Origin: JAKZSU01 sp047517485
GTDB taxonomy: Bacteria; Pseudomonadota; Alphaproteobacteria; UBA7887
Reading direction: 5' to 3'
DNA length: 24,857 nt
NCBI GenBank assembly: GCA_047517485.1
Contig: JAKZSU010000098.1
Coordinates: 1 to 24,857 of the forward strand
Shown piece after piece: positions 14,357-23,275 of the stretch. A program made the position numbers and the translations under genes. The stretch's first letter is position 1. Each line of letters starts with the position of its first letter. Under the pieces are notes generated by a model that saw nothing but the letters and a program-made list of their open reading frames with translations, did no database searches and had not been told where the DNA came from.

Positions 14357-14623
14357 TAGAGCCTTTCATGTCTAGTTGGAAACGGTTTGACCGCGTTCCC
14401 GCAGCCCCTGGCTAGGAGCGTGCCGCCGCGCGATGTGTGGGCATCGGGCAAGCCGCGCAACGACGTAAGGGGCTGCGGGAACGCGGCCTTCGGTGGGCGA
14501 ACTTGGCTTTTCGTGTGCGTTGCGACGCTCGGACGATGCATCCACATCGCCCCTCGCGCCGCGCCGACCCGAAAAGCCAATTTGGCCCATCAAACCGTTT
14601 CAATCTAGATATGAAAGGCTCTA
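14357..14623. mobile_element. MITE-like element with TA duplication and nested inverted repeats
   Basis: A 263-bp non-coding element (14359-14621) is flanked by TA on both sides (14357-14358, 14622-14623). Its 32-bp terminal inverted repeats (14359-14390 and 14590-14621, beginning GAGCCTTTCAT) agree at 29 of 32 positions. Inside lie two further palindromes. One is a perfect 18-bp repeat (14391-14408 with 14469-14486, CCGCGTTCCCGCAGCCCC). The other is a 19-bp repeat with two mismatches (14495-14513 with 14570-14588, core TTGGCTTTTCG). The TA duplication and lack of a gene fit a miniature element moved by an IS630/mariner-type transposase. The transposase family is inference. It fills the anmK-tyrS intergenic region. 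Confidence 0.8.
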
Positions 14624-14721
14624 GCAGCCCTATAACAGATTCGCATGCGCCCTGGCGCGTTGCCCGTCCCCGCACCCCATGATATCAACCGCGCGCGACC
14701 TTGAAGGCGGACGATCCGGCA

Positions 14722-15972
14722 ATGACCGAGTTGAAATCAGAAATTTTGCGCACCCTGACGGCGCGCGGCTACATCCATCAATGCACCGACATGGACGGGC
14801 TCGACGCGCGGGCCGCGGCGGCGCCAATCACCGCCTATATCGGTTTCGACGCCACCGCGGACAGCCTGCATGTCGGCAGCCTTTTAGTGATCATGCTGTT
14901 GCGCCGGCTGCAGCAGACCGGGCACCGGCCGATCGTCCTGATCGGCGGCGGCACCACCAAGGTCGGCGACCCGTCGGGCAAGGATGCCGCCAGGCAAATG
15001 CTCGACGAAGCCGCCATCGCGCGCAACAAGGTCGGCATCAAGGGCGTGTTCTCGAAGTTTCTCGACTTTGGCGATGGCCCGACCGACGCCATCATGGTCG
15101 ACAATGACGACTGGCTCGACGGCATCAAATATCTCGAGTTCCTGCGCGATTACGGCCGTCATTTTTCGGTCAATCGGATGCTCGGATTCGAGTCGGTGAA
15201 ACTGCGCCTCGAGCGCGAGCAGCCGTTGAGTTTTCTCGAATTCAATTACATGGTTCTGCAAGCCTACGATTTCGTCGAATTGGCGCGGCGCCATGATTGC
15301 GTGCTGCAAATGGGCGGCTCCGATCAGTGGGGCAATATCGTCAACGGCGTCGATCTCGGACGGCGGGCCGACGAACGCGCGCTGTTCGGTCTCACGTCTC
15401 CGCTGATCACCACCGCTTCGGGCGCGAAAATGGGCAAGACCGCGGCGGGCGCTGTGTGGCTCAACGCGGATCGCGTCAACGCCTATGAATATTGGCAATA
15501 TTGGCGCAATACCGAGGACGCCGATGTCAGCCGTTTCTTGCGCTTGTTCACCGATTTGCCGTTGGCGGAGATCGCCCGTCTCGAGGCGCTCGAGGGCGTC
15601 GAAATCAACGCCGCGAAGAAAATGCTGGCGACCGCGACGACGACGCTCTGTCACGGCGCCGAGGCGGCGGCCAATGCCGAGGCGAGCGCGGCGGAAACCT
15701 TCGAACAGGGTGGGCTCGGCAAAGCGTTGCCGGAAATTCGCCTGCCACGCGATGAACTCGACGCCGGCGTGGCGGCGTTTCGCCTATTCGTGGCGGCCGG
15801 GCTTTGCGCGTCCAACGGCGAGGCGCGCCGTCTCATCCGCGGCGGCGGCGGCCGGGTCAACGATCAGGTCATCGATGCGGAGGACCGCGCCATCGGCAGC
15901 GCCGATTTGGCCGACGGATCGATTAAACTATCGGCGGGAAGAAAGCGTCACGCCCTGGTGCGCCTTGTTTAG
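14722..15972 (+). CDS. tyrS: Tyrosyl-tRNA synthetase
   Basis: The 416-residue class I synthetase has the HIGH-type motif HVGS (50-53) in GFDATADSLHVGSL, the tyrosine-binding stretch VLQAYDFVEL with GGSDQWGN (198-205), and the KMSKS-type loop KMGKT (236-240). A C-terminal S4 RNA-binding domain (about 350-416, LCASNGEARRLIRGGGGRVN) completes it. It charges tRNA-Tyr with tyrosine. The ATG at 14722 begins the conserved MTELKSEILRTL start. A TTG at 14701 would add seven residues, and its AAGGCGG stretch may serve as a distant ribosome site. A TATAAC just right of the repeat element (14631-14636) could be the -10. It converges with fliN 10 nt apart. Confidence 0.96.
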   Translation: MTELKSEILRTLTARGYIHQCTDMDGLDARAAAAPITAYIGFDATADSLHVGSLLVIMLLRRLQQTGHRPIVLIGGGTTKVGDPSGKDAARQMLDEAAIARNKVGIKGVFSKFLDFGDGPTDAIMVDNDDWLDGIKYLEFLRDYGRHFSVNRMLGFESVKLRLEREQPLSFLEFNYMVLQAYDFVELARRHDCVLQMGGSDQWGNIVNGVDLGRRADERALFGLTSPLITTASGAKMGKTAAGAVWLNADRVNAYEYWQYWRNTEDADVSRFLRLFTDLPLAEIARLEALEGVEINAAKKMLATATTTLCHGAEAAANAEASAAETFEQGGLGKALPEIRLPRDELDAGVAAFRLFVAAGLCASNGEARRLIRGGGGRVNDQVIDAEDRAIGSADLADGSIKLSAGRKRHALVRLV

Positions 15973-15982
15973 TTCATAGATA

Positions 15983-16426
15983 TTAATTCGACGTTGTCTT
16001 GATCGTGTCGTACAGAGTGATGCCGAGCTTCTCTTCCATGACGATGACGTCGCCGCGGCCGACCAACTGCTTGTCGATATAGATGTCGATCGGATCGCCG
16101 ACGATACGATCGAGTTCGAGTACCGCGCCGCGCCCCATCTTGAGCAGCTGACTGACTGGAATTTGCGCGGTCCCAAGAACCGCCGATATTTCGACCGGGA
16201 CATCGTAAACCGCTTGATCGCCGCCCGGCCCTGGAAGCCCCGCACCGCCGCCGCCGGCATCCGTTTCCGCCATCGCCGCGGCCATATCGTCACCGCCGCC
16301 GGCCTCGCCATCCATCTCGGGCATCGCCGCCGCCAAGTCGTCATCGGCATCAGCGCCCCCGGCGGCATCCATCTCCGCCATCGCGGCGGCCATTTCGCTG
16401 TCGTCGTCCGTTCCGTCCGCGGCCAT
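15983..16426 (-). CDS. fliN: Flagellar motor switch protein FliN with acidic N-terminal repeats
   Basis: The C-terminal half (about 72-143) is a SpoA/FliN domain. It starts at YDVPVEISAVLGTAQIPVSQLLKMGRGAVLELD and contains the GRGDVIVMEEKLGITL ending. FliN forms the C-ring base of the flagellar switch with FliM and FliG and binds the export apparatus. The N-terminal 70 residues are acidic and Gly/Ala-rich, with three copies of (E/D)(M/L)AAAM(A/P)E(M/T)D at 11-20, 30-39 and 47-56. The ATG at 16426 has GGAG 8 nt upstream. No other flagellar gene is in the window, so this copy stands alone between tyrS and a membrane-biogenesis gene. A CtrA-like site lies upstream. Confidence 0.9.
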   Translation of the reverse strand: MAADGTDDDSEMAAAMAEMDAAGGADADDDLAAAMPEMDGEAGGGDDMAAAMAETDAGGGGAGLPGPGGDQAVYDVPVEISAVLGTAQIPVSQLLKMGRGAVLELDRIVGDPIDIYIDKQLVGRGDVIVMEEKLGITLYDTIKTTSN

Positions 16427-16489
16427 ATGCTCACTCCGTCGCCCGGCGCGGCACCGACCGCACCAAATTATCCATCCTAGTCAGCAACC

Positions 16490-16505
16490 GTTAACCACGG
16501 GTTAC
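16490..16505 (-). promoter_or_regulatory. CtrA-like binding site upstream of fliN
   Basis: The minus strand reads GTAAC-CCGTGG-TTAAC, one base away from the consensus TTAA-N7-TTAAC. It is centred about 70 nt before the fliN ATG. CtrA commonly controls flagellar genes in alphaproteobacteria, so position and function agree. A single near-match in a short interval is suggestive only. Confidence 0.4.
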
Positions 16506-16522
16506 CGCGCCCTTGGCATGAC

Positions 16523-19500
16523 TCATTCGGTCGATCTCTGTCCACCGGTCACCCGACCCGTCGAATCCGACCTGACGATCGTGCTGGCCGGCTCGCCGCC
16601 GGTAAACAGTTCACGCAAAATACCTGGCGCCAGGGCGGCCAGTGGATTGACGAAAACGTCCGGATCCGCGCGCGCGCCTTCCATCTGATATGTGGCGGCG
16701 AACAGGCCTTCGCCATCGCTTCCGGTCAGAATATCGCCGATCACAGGAATGCCGCTCAGTGCGGTATTGAGAAGATAGGCGGGAACGATCGTTCCCTCGA
16801 TATCGACCAGGTCATTTTCGATGTCGATGGCGCCGCTCATCGTCAGTCCCATCGACAAGCTCGTCGCGCGGGCCTCATCAAGCTGGAGGATGCTGTCGAC
16901 ATAAGTGAACGGCGCATCGAAACGATCAAACGGCATGCCATTGCCTTGGAGCATTTCGATCGCCCCGGTCAAAGTGAAAACGTTCAGGAGCGTCGCCAAC
17001 GCCGGGGCGTCGACGATGTGGAAGTCCTCGACCGCCAAAATACCGGCGACCGGATGGCCGGGTAGACCATCGTCGATCACAGCGTCAAGACGTAAAGTTC
17101 CGCCCACGATGTGGTCGGTCACGTCCAACGCCGAGAAAACGCCGCCGGCATCGTTCGAGGCCAAGGTGAGCACCCGCGTGTCGAACCGCGCGCCATTGTC
17201 GAGGCGCAAGATCATTTCTCCGGCGCCTGCCAAGACCCCGGCCACCGTGGCCTGGCGAACCAGCGTGCCATCGTAGGCGACCTGGGCATCGACGCCTTGC
17301 AAAACGATGTCCTCGGCCAGCAACACCACATCGACTTGCGCGGTGAGATTGATCGGCGTGCTCGCCCGTCCCGACGCGTTGTCGGCCCGTTCGCGGTCGA
17401 AATAGGGGCGCAAATCGAGGCTCGAGCCTTCGACGGCGACCGCCAGGCCACCATCACCGTGCACCACCACCTGTCCCGAAACATCGTTGAGCGCGGATTG
17501 CAGCCTGTCGAAAGTGATCAGCCAGTGCCCGGCCGCGTTTTGCTCGGCGACACCCGCGGTCGACAAATCCCGGGCCAGCAATCCGAACTGGCTCACGCGC
17601 GCGATCTCGCCGTCGACCAGGTCCAGCATTATTCTCGCATTGGCGGCTTCGCAAGCCGCCTTGTGCCAATCGAGGGCGGGCGCCATCAGCGTCGCGTCCT
17701 CGGCATCGACGTCGATCGCGATCGATGCGGTCCCGGCGCCGAGTTCCATGAGACGCAGTTCGAGGTCGATGCTGCCGCCGACCCACGGATGGCTAAATCC
17801 CAATTCGGCTCGCGCCGCCTCGTCGAGACGCGCGATCGCGTCGAGACGCCGGCCGGCAAGGCGGCCTTCGACGGCGCCGAATTCCTCGCGCCAGAATATT
17901 TCCATCGGCACACCGGCGACGCGCGCCTCTCCGGTCAAGTCGAAGCCCTTTTGATCGAGCAACACCGACGCGTTGCCGCGATCGATGCGGTGATCGCCGA
18001 TCAGCGACCCGAGACCCCCGGCGGCGATGGCGACATCGCTGATATCGGCGCCGACGTCGATGCCGATTTCGTCGAGACCGATGCCGGCGCGCAACGGCAC
18101 CGAGATCGCGAGTTCACCCTCGATAAATCCTTCGATCACCGTCGGATCGAGGCCGATCGCCTCGGCATAGCCCAGTTCCGGCCGGTTCAGCACTTCGAGG
18201 GTTTCGCCCAGCGGTCCGGCGACCGAGACCACCACCTCCGCCCACCCGGCGCCACTGTCCATGTCATGAAGATCGACGGTGCCGACTTTCAGCGCAAGCG
18301 GCCCGGCGTTGCCCCCCTCTGCATCGATGTGCATCTCCTTGGGATCGAAAGTGCCGAGCGCCGTGACACCGACCGCCGGCGGCAAAATTTCCTGGTAATA
18401 CACCGTTGCTCCGCTCACCCGGAAGGTCCCTTGGATCCGGTCGCGATCGATTTGCTCGCGCGACCAGTCCTCGGCATCCAAGACCATGCGAATGGTCAAT
18501 TCCTCGATCAGACCCTCGGTGACATGTTCGACGACCCATGCCCGGGCTTCCGGGGTCACCTCCGGCGGCCAGTATCGCTCGACCAAGTGTGCCGGCGCGT
18601 CACGAACCACCAGATTGGCATTGGTTGCCGGGGCCGCCAGGTCACCCGAAAATGACCCGCTGAGGGACACGTTCGGGCCGCCGAAATCGGCGAAGAATTC
18701 TTCCAGAACGAGCCGCGTGAGGCCGTCCTCGAGGCGACCGCGCGCTTGAATCAGAGCAACCTCGAATGGCGCGGCGCCGAGATAAATCGGCAAGGCGGGT
18801 ATCGTGCCCGCCCCACCGGAAAGATCGAATCCGGCCTCCAAGACATGGCCGTCCAAATCGGCCAAGAGATCGAGCCGGCCGCTCAGCGGCAAATCCAGAT
18901 CCGCCAATTCCGGATACGCGGGCAACATCGCGGCGACTGTCGGCGGCGAAATATCGCTGAATTCCAGGCCGAGTTCGATCAAGCGGCTGTTCGCATCGTA
19001 GACCACGGTAGACGTCAGATCGATCACCGTGCCCGCGACATCCAAACTAATCACCGCCGCCGCGCGAACCCCCTTTTCGTGTCGCTCGATCGCGATACGA
19101 GCGGAGGGCGCGACCCATTCGACACCGTTCACATCGTCGCGTACGACCAGACGCGCCTCGAGGATGTTGATCCGCTCGAGATACCCCATCGCCCGATCCG
19201 GATCCGGCGGCAGAAGAAGATCGCGCAGAAGTTCCTCGGCTAGACTGAATTGGTCGGCCGCGATCGTGTCGCCAAAGCCGAGCTCGTATTTGCCCTCGTT
19301 ACGGCGAACTAGACGCAAACCGGGCCCGAACAGCTCCAGGCGAGTCGGCGCGATCAACCCGCGCGCCATCGCCGGAAGGCTGAGCTCGATACCCATTTCG
19401 GGCACCCCGGCCATGACGTCGCCTTCGTATTCGAGCACCCGGACACCGACGGCACGAATATCGAGGGTGTTCCGCCAACCGGCCCAGGCGAGCACCAGAT

Positions 19501-19684
19501 CGTCAAACGACAGACGATAGCTGGCGTTCTCCGAGATTAGCGCCTCCTCGACATAGGGTGCCAAGAAGGCCAGCGACACCGGCCCCGACGACAGCCGCCA
19601 CACCGACAGCGCGAACAGCACCGCGATCGCTCCGAAAATGGCTCCGGCCGCATGGAATAAAAGCTTCGTTGTCGGTCCGAACAA
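16523..19684 (-). CDS. AsmA/YhdP-like envelope protein (DUF3971 type)
   Basis: This 1053-residue protein has one N-terminal membrane helix (about 8-28, LLFHAAGAIFGAIAVLFALSVW) followed by a very long beta-rich periplasmic region. The N-terminal APYVEEALISENASYRLSFDDLVLAW and GLIAPTRLELFGPGLRLVRR stretches match DUF3971. The C-terminal LNVFTLTGAIEMLQGNGMPFDRFDAPFTY and GTIVPAYLLNTALSGIPVIGDIL match the AsmA-like C-terminal domain of YhdP. YhdP/TamB/AsmA proteins form bridge-like lipid-transport channels between inner and outer membranes, so phospholipid transport is the likely role. The start appears to be TTG at 19684. It is divergent from glnE. Confidence 0.85.
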   Translation of the reverse strand: MFGPTTKLLFHAAGAIFGAIAVLFALSVWRLSSGPVSLAFLAPYVEEALISENASYRLSFDDLVLAWAGWRNTLDIRAVGVRVLEYEGDVMAGVPEMGIELSLPAMARGLIAPTRLELFGPGLRLVRRNEGKYELGFGDTIAADQFSLAEELLRDLLLPPDPDRAMGYLERINILEARLVVRDDVNGVEWVAPSARIAIERHEKGVRAAAVISLDVAGTVIDLTSTVVYDANSRLIELGLEFSDISPPTVAAMLPAYPELADLDLPLSGRLDLLADLDGHVLEAGFDLSGGAGTIPALPIYLGAAPFEVALIQARGRLEDGLTRLVLEEFFADFGGPNVSLSGSFSGDLAAPATNANLVVRDAPAHLVERYWPPEVTPEARAWVVEHVTEGLIEELTIRMVLDAEDWSREQIDRDRIQGTFRVSGATVYYQEILPPAVGVTALGTFDPKEMHIDAEGGNAGPLALKVGTVDLHDMDSGAGWAEVVVSVAGPLGETLEVLNRPELGYAEAIGLDPTVIEGFIEGELAISVPLRAGIGLDEIGIDVGADISDVAIAAGGLGSLIGDHRIDRGNASVLLDQKGFDLTGEARVAGVPMEIFWREEFGAVEGRLAGRRLDAIARLDEAARAELGFSHPWVGGSIDLELRLMELGAGTASIAIDVDAEDATLMAPALDWHKAACEAANARIMLDLVDGEIARVSQFGLLARDLSTAGVAEQNAAGHWLITFDRLQSALNDVSGQVVVHGDGGLAVAVEGSSLDLRPYFDRERADNASGRASTPINLTAQVDVVLLAEDIVLQGVDAQVAYDGTLVRQATVAGVLAGAGEMILRLDNGARFDTRVLTLASNDAGGVFSALDVTDHIVGGTLRLDAVIDDGLPGHPVAGILAVEDFHIVDAPALATLLNVFTLTGAIEMLQGNGMPFDRFDAPFTYVDSILQLDEARATSLSMGLTMSGAIDIENDLVDIEGTIVPAYLLNTALSGIPVIGDILTGSDGEGLFAATYQMEGARADPDVFVNPLAALAPGILRELFTGGEPASTIVRSDSTGRVTGGQRSTE

Positions 19685-19820
19685 ACTAGAGCCTAGTTGT
19701 ATGGGAACAGAGTTTCGTCGGTGATTACGCCGGCTCTTTCGAGCCTCGATGCCGAAATCGAAAAACCGACCTTCACGACCAGCCGCATATCAGCCTATTA
19801 CTTGTGCGTCTGGAGGCATC

Positions 19821-22799
19821 ATGCACGTCGCGTTGGTTTCTAACATTGAGGCCCTTCCAAAGGCCAGCGATCCGCGCGCGGCCGCGCGCGGTCTGGAAGA
19901 TTGGCAAGAGGGAGTGGTGCGCCTCGAAGGCGATTGCCGGACCGCGGCCGTCGCCATCGCCAACGACGAAGACGGCATTCGGATTCTGACAGCCCTGTTC
20001 GGCAACTCTTCGTTCCTCGGGCACTGTGCGTTGCAACAGCAATCGTTCCTGGTTGAATGCCTCCAAGTGGGGCCTGACGCGGCGTTCGACAAGTTACGGC
20101 GATCACTCGCCGAGGACCTTACCCAAGCCGCGTGGCAAGACGCCGCGGCCAAGCGCTTGTTGCGCCAAGCCCGCCAACGTGTCGCGTTGCTGATCGCGGT
20201 CGCTGATATTACCGGCGCTTGGACCGGCGAAAAGGTCACCGAGGCAATCAGCCAATTCGCCCAGGAGGCGGTCGCCCATGCCATTGACAGCCTGCTGCAT
20301 GGCGCGGTGGCGACCGGCGATCTGACACCGGAGGACCCGGGCGATCCGTGTCGGGGCTCCGGTCTGATCGTTCTCGGCATGGGGAAACTCGGCGCCCGCG
20401 AACTCAATTATTCGAGCGACATCGACCTGATATTTTTTTTCGATGCCGATCTCACCCCCTATGCCGGGTCACGCGGGATCCAGGATTTTTTTATTCGCAT
20501 CGCCAAGGGTCTCGGGCGTCTGATGGAGGAGCGGACCGCCGACGGCTATGTCTTTCGCACCGACCTGCGGCTCAGACCGGACCCGGCGGCGACCGCGCCC
20601 GCGGTCTCGGTGGCGGCGGCGGAATCCTATTATGCCAGTCTGGGGCAGAATTGGGAACGCGCGGCGATGATCAAGGCACGGCCGATCGCCGGCGATATCG
20701 CGGCCGGAGAGGCGTTTCTCGCGGCGATCCGACCGTTCGTCTGGCGCAAACATCTCGATTTCGCGGCAATCCAGGATATCCAGTCGATCAAGCGCCAAAT
20801 CCGCAGCCACACCGGGGGCGGCTCGGTCGCCGCGCGCGGCCATAACGTCAAGCTCGGGCGCGGCGGGATTCGCGAAATCGAATTATTCGCGCAAACCCAG
20901 CAGCTCATCTGGGGTGGCCGCTATCCCGAACTCCGCGAACGCCGCACCGACGCGACCTTGAGCGCCTTGCGCGCGCTCGACCGGATAGAAGTGGACGTCG
21001 AGACCGATCTGATCGAGTCCTACTGGTTCCTCCGTCGCGTTGAACATCGCCTGCAGATGACCGACGACCGGCAAACCCACACCGTGCCGAAAGACGATGA
21101 GGGGTTCGCCCACATCGCGATTTTTCTCGGCTATGCCTCGCCCGCGGCCTTCGAAACCGCGCTAGTCGCGCATCTGCGTCGGGTTACCGATCATTGCGCG
21201 CAATTGTTCGAGAACACGCCGGCGCTCGGCGCGCCAATCCCCGAGGGCGGAATTCTTGCGTTTACCGGCACCGACGATAATCCGGAGACATTGGAGACCC
21301 TCGAGCGCATGGGATTCGGCGAAGCCACGTCGGTCTCTAAGACAATCCGCGGTTGGCACCACGGCCGCATCCGGGCCACCGGTAGTACCCGCGTGCGCGA
21401 ACTGCTTACCGAACTCACCCCGACGTTGCTGGCGGCCTTGGCGCGGACCGCCAATCCCGACCAGGCCTTCGCCAGGTTCGCCGGGTTTCTGGCGAATTTG
21501 CCAGCCGGCGTTCAGCTATTTTCGCTGTTTCAAGCGGCGCCCAACATGCTCGATCTGGTCGCCGAGATCGTCGGCGCCGCGCCCCGCATCGCCGATTATC
21601 TGAGTCGCCACGCGCGGTTGTTCGATGCCGTATTGGCGCGCGATTTCTACGACGACCTGCCGGATCGCCATACCCTCGCCGCCGCGCTCGATCGCGAGCT
21701 GGCGATGGCCAACGACCTCCAGGACCAACTCGAGATCGCCCGCGACTGGGCGTCCGACGCCAAGTTCCGGGTCAGCATCCAGCAATTGCTGGGCAAGCGC
21801 GACATCTCGGACACCGCGCCGGCGCTCAGCGATATCGCCGATGTTCTGCTCGACGCCATGCTGATGGCGGTGTCACGAGAGTTCGCGATCCGACACGGCA
21901 CCATCCCCGGCGCCGACATCGCGATCATCGGCTTCGGCAAATTGGGCAGCCGAGCACTGGCGCGCGGATCCGACCTCGATTTGGTTTTCGTATACCGCGC
22001 CGCGGACCCCCACCTCGAATCGGACGGCGAGCGCCCCTTGGCCGCGACGGTCTATTATGCGCGGCTCTGCCAACGCCTGATCACCGCGATCACGGTGCAA
22101 ACCGGCGCCGGCTTGCTGTACGAAGTCGATGTCCGGCTTCGCCCGATGGGAAACGACGGACCGATCGCGTCCGAGGCCGCCGCCTTCGAGCGCTATTACC
22201 GCAACGACGCGTGGACCTGGGAATTGATGGCCCTGACCCGAGCCCGGGTGGTCACCGCGCCACCGGCGCTGGCCGAGCAGATCGAAACCACCATCGCGGA
22301 AAGCCTGTGCCGGGAGCGCGACCCGGCGGCGCTCGCCCACGACATCAGCGACATGCGGCGGCGGATCGCCAAGGAACTTGGCACCGACGATCCGTTCGCC
22401 ATCAAGCATGTTCGCGGCGGGCTCATCGACGTCGAATTCATCACCCAGTATTTGCAGCTTCGCGACGCCGCACGCCCGCCCGCGATAGTGGCGACCAGCA
22501 CACTTGCGTCGCTCGAGGCGCTGATCGAAGCTGGTTCGCTCGCCATCGGACCCGGCGAGGATCTGATCGACGCGGCCGGCTTGTATTACAATGTTCAAGC
22601 GATGCTGCGTCTCAGTCTCGCCGGCCCATTCGACGAAGACACCGCCCCCGAGGGCTTGCGGCGCGCGCTGTGCCGGGTCGGCAACGCCGCCGATTTCAGC
22701 GCCTTGAAGGCGCGTCTGATGGACCTCCAGGCGCGAATCCGGCATCATTTCGAAACCATCGTCGAGGCGTCCGGCGGCAATTCTAGTACGGAGTCATAA
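19821..22799 (+). CDS. glnE: Bifunctional glutamine synthetase adenylyltransferase/deadenylase GlnE
   Basis: The 992-residue protein has two nucleotidyltransferase halves. The N-terminal (deadenylylating) motif is GMGKLGARELNYSSDIDL (about 184-201), and the C-terminal (adenylylating) motif is GFGKLGSRALARGSDLDL (about 703-720). Each is followed by an RLRP segment. The KHVRGGLIDVEFITQ and KLGRGGIREIELFAQ motifs are diagnostic. It adjusts glutamine synthetase activity by adding or removing AMP in response to PII and glutamine. The ATG at 19821 has a strong GGAGG 5 nt upstream. An earlier in-frame ATG at 19749 adds 24 unconserved residues. It leads the glnE-bcp-DUF455 operon. Confidence 0.96.
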   Translation: MHVALVSNIEALPKASDPRAAARGLEDWQEGVVRLEGDCRTAAVAIANDEDGIRILTALFGNSSFLGHCALQQQSFLVECLQVGPDAAFDKLRRSLAEDLTQAAWQDAAAKRLLRQARQRVALLIAVADITGAWTGEKVTEAISQFAQEAVAHAIDSLLHGAVATGDLTPEDPGDPCRGSGLIVLGMGKLGARELNYSSDIDLIFFFDADLTPYAGSRGIQDFFIRIAKGLGRLMEERTADGYVFRTDLRLRPDPAATAPAVSVAAAESYYASLGQNWERAAMIKARPIAGDIAAGEAFLAAIRPFVWRKHLDFAAIQDIQSIKRQIRSHTGGGSVAARGHNVKLGRGGIREIELFAQTQQLIWGGRYPELRERRTDATLSALRALDRIEVDVETDLIESYWFLRRVEHRLQMTDDRQTHTVPKDDEGFAHIAIFLGYASPAAFETALVAHLRRVTDHCAQLFENTPALGAPIPEGGILAFTGTDDNPETLETLERMGFGEATSVSKTIRGWHHGRIRATGSTRVRELLTELTPTLLAALARTANPDQAFARFAGFLANLPAGVQLFSLFQAAPNMLDLVAEIVGAAPRIADYLSRHARLFDAVLARDFYDDLPDRHTLAAALDRELAMANDLQDQLEIARDWASDAKFRVSIQQLLGKRDISDTAPALSDIADVLLDAMLMAVSREFAIRHGTIPGADIAIIGFGKLGSRALARGSDLDLVFVYRAADPHLESDGERPLAATVYYARLCQRLITAITVQTGAGLLYEVDVRLRPMGNDGPIASEAAAFERYYRNDAWTWELMALTRARVVTAPPALAEQIETTIAESLCRERDPAALAHDISDMRRRIAKELGTDDPFAIKHVRGGLIDVEFITQYLQLRDAARPPAIVATSTLASLEALIEAGSLAIGPGEDLIDAAGLYYNVQAMLRLSLAGPFDEDTAPEGLRRALCRVGNAADFSALKARLMDLQARIRHHFETIVEASGGNSSTES

Positions 22800-22804
22800 C
22801 CGCA

Positions 22805-23275
22805 ATGAGTGAAGCTATAGAAGTCGGCGGCAAGGCGCCCGGATTTGACTTGCCGGCCGATGGCGGCGGGACTCTTTCGCTCGGTGACCTCGGGGACAAA
22901 TCCGTGGTCCTCTATTTCTATCCGAAAGACGACACCGCAGGCTGCACCAAGCAGGCGATCGGATTTAGCGATCGGATCAAGGCGTTTCGCGACCACGGCG
23001 CCGAGGTGATCGGAGTTTCCAAGGATCCGGTCAAGAACCACGACAAATTCATCAAGAAACACAATTTGTCGGTTCGTCTGATTTCCGATGCCGAGGGCTC
23101 GCTATGCGAAAACTACGGGGTTTGGGTCGAGAAAAGCATGTATGGCCGCAACTATATGGGCATCGAACGGTCGACCTTTCTCATCGACGCCAATGGCACG
23201 GTGCAAAATGTCTGGCGCAAGGTTCGCGTTCCCGGCCATGTCGAGGACGTCTTGGCCGCCGTTGAGGCGCTTTGA
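22805..23275 (+). CDS. bcp: Peroxiredoxin Bcp/PrxQ, without the usual resolving cysteine
   Basis: The 156-residue peroxiredoxin of the Bcp/PrxQ class reduces hydrogen and organic peroxides. The peroxidatic cysteine is C47 in FYPKDDTAGCTKQA. Most PrxQ proteins have a resolving Cys five residues on (GCTxEAC), but here that position is I52. The only other Cys is C101 in GSLCENYGVW. It may therefore act as a 1-Cys enzyme or use C101 (inference). STFLIDANG and the conserved Arg (IERS) complete the active-site region. The ATG lies 5 nt after the glnE stop and the stop overlaps the next gene as TTGA. Confidence 0.94.
   Translation: MSEAIEVGGKAPGFDLPADGGGTLSLGDLGDKSVVLYFYPKDDTAGCTKQAIGFSDRIKAFRDHGAEVIGVSKDPVKNHDKFIKKHNLSVRLISDAEGSLCENYGVWVEKSMYGRNYMGIERSTFLIDANGTVQNVWRKVRVPGHVEDVLAAVEAL

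Noticed and set aside
14356..14682. Several short open frames on both strands in the anmK-tyrS gap
   Set aside because: They lie in or overlap the palindromic repeat element and owe their openness to its composition. None has a ribosome site or domain.
17111..18655. A 514-codon plus-strand open frame
   Set aside because: It is entirely antisense to the AsmA/YhdP-like gene, with no motif and Arg/His-rich composition.
19685..19720. CTAGAGCCTAGTTG near the AsmA-like start, similar to the end of the 263-bp element
   Set aside because: Only about 9 plus 6 bases match with a gap, and no second end is nearby. It is too short to call a remnant without copies to compare.
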